Positions 62,759-64,000 of a DNA stretch of 64,000 bases are shown piece after piece; the stretch's first letter is position 1, and the number at the start of each line of letters is the position of its first letter. The stretch is from JBBWZH01 sp035544115 (lineage in GTDB: Bacteria > Actinomycetota > Actinomycetes > Mycobacteriales > CADCTP01): the NCBI GenBank assembly GCA_963714145.1, contig OY970235.1, positions 8,308,001 through 8,372,000 of the forward strand, written 5' to 3'. The notes below the pieces were generated by a model that saw nothing but the letters and a program-made list of their open reading frames with translations, was not told where the DNA came from and searched no databases. The position numbers were made by a program, and so were the translations under genes.

Positions 62759-64000
62759 TGCTCAGTCGCGGCGGCGAGCAGCAATCGGTCCAACTCGTCG
62801 TCGGCCGTGCTTTCCGCCCTCGCGCGGTCAAGTCCGATCAGACCCCAGAACGCAAGGCGTCGCCATGCAGGGCCGACTCGCTCGACGACGGCTGCGACTC
62901 TGTCGGCATCACCTCGGCCAATCCGGCCCAACGCGACTGCGGCGGTCGCCGCCAGTCCGTCATGTCGATCGATAGTGCACTGTACGAGCCAGTCTTCATA
63001 GTTGTGTCTGCGCCGGGCGCGCTGGATGCCACCGACGGCATGAGCGAGCCAGATTTCCTGCCATGGACTGAGGATGTCACCAGTAACAGTCTCGTCGAGG
63101 GCACTACGAAGATCGGCGCGCGCTCGTGAGCCATTCTGTCCGAAGGCCTCGATATACTTCGCGATCTGGGGCGTGAGGGCGGGCTCGTAGCGGAGTAGCA
63201 GCGATAGACCGCCCAACGGGCCACGGTCACCCGCCGCGCCAAGGATTGGTAGTGCGCGGCCAAGCAAGGATTGTGTGATCGCGGCCTCCTGGCCAGCTTG
63301 GATGTCCTCGTCTTCGTCCTCTTCCACCCACAGTTCCCACACGCGCTGGGCGGCTTGGGCACGCCGTGGGTCGATCTCTTCATTGACCCCTTCGTCAGTT
63401 GCGAAAGCTTCGTCCTCATCGATATTGCTGCCAAGCGGCGAGGCGCCGAGCGCCCACGGTGCCCCATCTCCGCCATCTGCATCGCCATAGTCCGAGTCAA
63501 GGAAGCCTAGGCCGCCAAAGGCATCGACGGCCTCATCGCCGGCAAACAGCCTCCGTTCGGCATCGGCGAACGACGTCAGGGACCTCCGATACTTTTCCGC
63601 ACCGTATGTGTAAGTCTTGCGTTCGTTGAGAACTAGCCCGAGACTACGCAGCTCAATCGCACATGCCTCTAGGGAGGCCCTAGCTGCACCGAGCGAAGGA
63701 GAAGCGATCCTGAAATCATCAGAATAGGTAAAGACGGTGTGGCCTTGACGCAGAAGACGCCTGCGAACAGGGTCGATATAGGTGTCGCCCAAGACATCAC
63801 TGGCCGGATGGACTTGCGGCAAGCCAATCCGGCGGCCTAGAACCGAGGCCAGCAGGTCACTCAGTGCATCGACGGCTGGCTCCTCGCCAGTCTGTCCGAT
63901 TAGTTCCGTACGCAAGAGATCATGGTCGACAAACTCGTAGTACGCGCTTACATCGGCCTTGCTAATGTACTGCACGTCTGGTACATCGAGCGGGGCCGTC
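62755..64000 (-). CDS. Reverse transcriptase (defence-type), 5' end outside window
   Basis: The frame is open to the window end; about 415 codons are visible. RT motif A is YISKADVSAYYEFVD, motif B is GLPQVHPASDVLGD, and the catalytic box is FTYSDDF (YxDD). SLGLVLNERKTYTYG is the region after motif D. Then comes an acidic insert (DSDYGDADGGDG; VEEDEDEDIQAG) and a C-terminal helical-repeat region (LAATAAVALGRIGRGDADRV; WRRLAFWGLIGLDRAR), like the HEAT/alpha-repeat tails of abortive-infection RTs. No group II intron or retron features are visible nearby. It overlaps the HEPN gene by 4 bases. Confidence 0.85.
   Translation of the reverse strand, partial: TAPLDVPDVQYISKADVSAYYEFVDHDLLRTELIGQTGEEPAVDALSDLLASVLGRRIGLPQVHPASDVLGDTYIDPVRRRLLRQGHTVFTYSDDFRIASPSLGAARASLEACAIELRSLGLVLNERKTYTYGAEKYRRSLTSFADAERRLFAGDEAVDAFGGLGFLDSDYGDADGGDGAPWALGASPLGSNIDEDEAFATDEGVNEEIDPRRAQAAQRVWELWVEEDEDEDIQAGQEAAITQSLLGRALPILGAAGDRGPLGGLSLLLRYEPALTPQIAKYIEAFGQNGSRARADLRSALDETVTGDILSPWQEIWLAHAVGGIQRARRRHNYEDWLVQCTIDRHDGLAATAAVALGRIGRGDADRVAAVVERVGPAWRRLAFWGLIGLDRARAESTADDELDRLLLAAATEQ

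Noticed and set aside
1..64000. tRNA, rRNA, CRISPR array or replication origin
   Set aside because: No CCA-ended cloverleaf, ribosomal RNA stretch, regular repeat-spacer array or iteron/DnaA-box cluster was noticed on reading; short RNA genes could be missed without a covariance search.
62755..64000. Group II intron or retron as the source of the RT
   Set aside because: No maturase/endonuclease tail, intron domain V hairpin or retron-type non-coding RNA region is visible; the helical-repeat tail and HEPN partner favour a defence RT. The upstream side is outside the window.

Overview
The window is very GC-rich, uses GTG and TTG starts freely and carries families typical of filamentous actinomycetes: F420-type LLM oxidoreductase, trypsin-NACHT with Trypco1, BTAD, a divergent EccC and an actinobacterial Tad cluster. 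A Micromonosporaceae-like or related actinomycete is likely, but the sequence alone cannot fix the genus. Almost everything here is accessory DNA. I see no rRNA, tRNA or CRISPR array and almost no housekeeping genes.

Layout. 0-5.4 kb: the end of a ROK protein, decayed transposase and metallo-beta-lactamase-fold genes, a TPR membrane protein and a NACHT scrap. 5.5-9.9 kb: two convergent small operons that meet at a hairpin. One encodes a KTSC/zinc-ribbon/SWIM/amidoligase protein. The other encodes a gamma-glutamylcyclotransferase-like protein, a small DNA-binding-like protein and a class II glutamine amidotransferase. Together they look like a peptide or amide tagging and trimming cassette. 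9.8-12 kb: degraded small genes and an LLM oxidoreductase with a replaced C-terminus. 12.1-18.1 kb: a trypsin-NACHT conflict gene (one frameshift) with its Trypco1 partner, a membrane protein and a twice-frameshifted companion. 18.3-22.2 kb: plasmid- or ICE-type small regulators and DprA. A palindromic operator before dprA matches one at the 9.8 kb promoter.

22.5-41.4 kb: a type VII-like secretion and polymorphic toxin locus. It has a receptor Ser/Thr kinase, MoxR-DUF58-transglutaminase-like genes, a beta-propeller/FN3 exoprotein and an FHA-FtsK ATPase (EccC-like). These face an operon of two small helical substrates, an unknown protein, an RHS toxin with a GIY-YIG-like tip, and an Imm26-like immunity protein. 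41.9-42.9 kb: a junction scar of IS1380, integrase and phage terminase fragments. 42.9-47.2 kb: another plasmid-like block, with a thermonuclease running in frame into a DUF932 protein that has its own promoter and tandem operators, plus an N-6 methylase-like protein. 47.6-49.3 kb: an orphan metallopeptidase with an eCIS-type leader. 50.2-61.5 kb: a Tad pilus operon with a lipoprotein and secreted protein in front and a LysM-BTAD regulator at the end. 62.2-64 kb: a reverse transcriptase (5' end outside the window) overlapping a HEPN-type gene, a probable two-gene defence system.

The strongest candidates for something little described are the RT-HEPN pair, the amidoligase cassette with its shared operator, and the DUF932 tandem operator.
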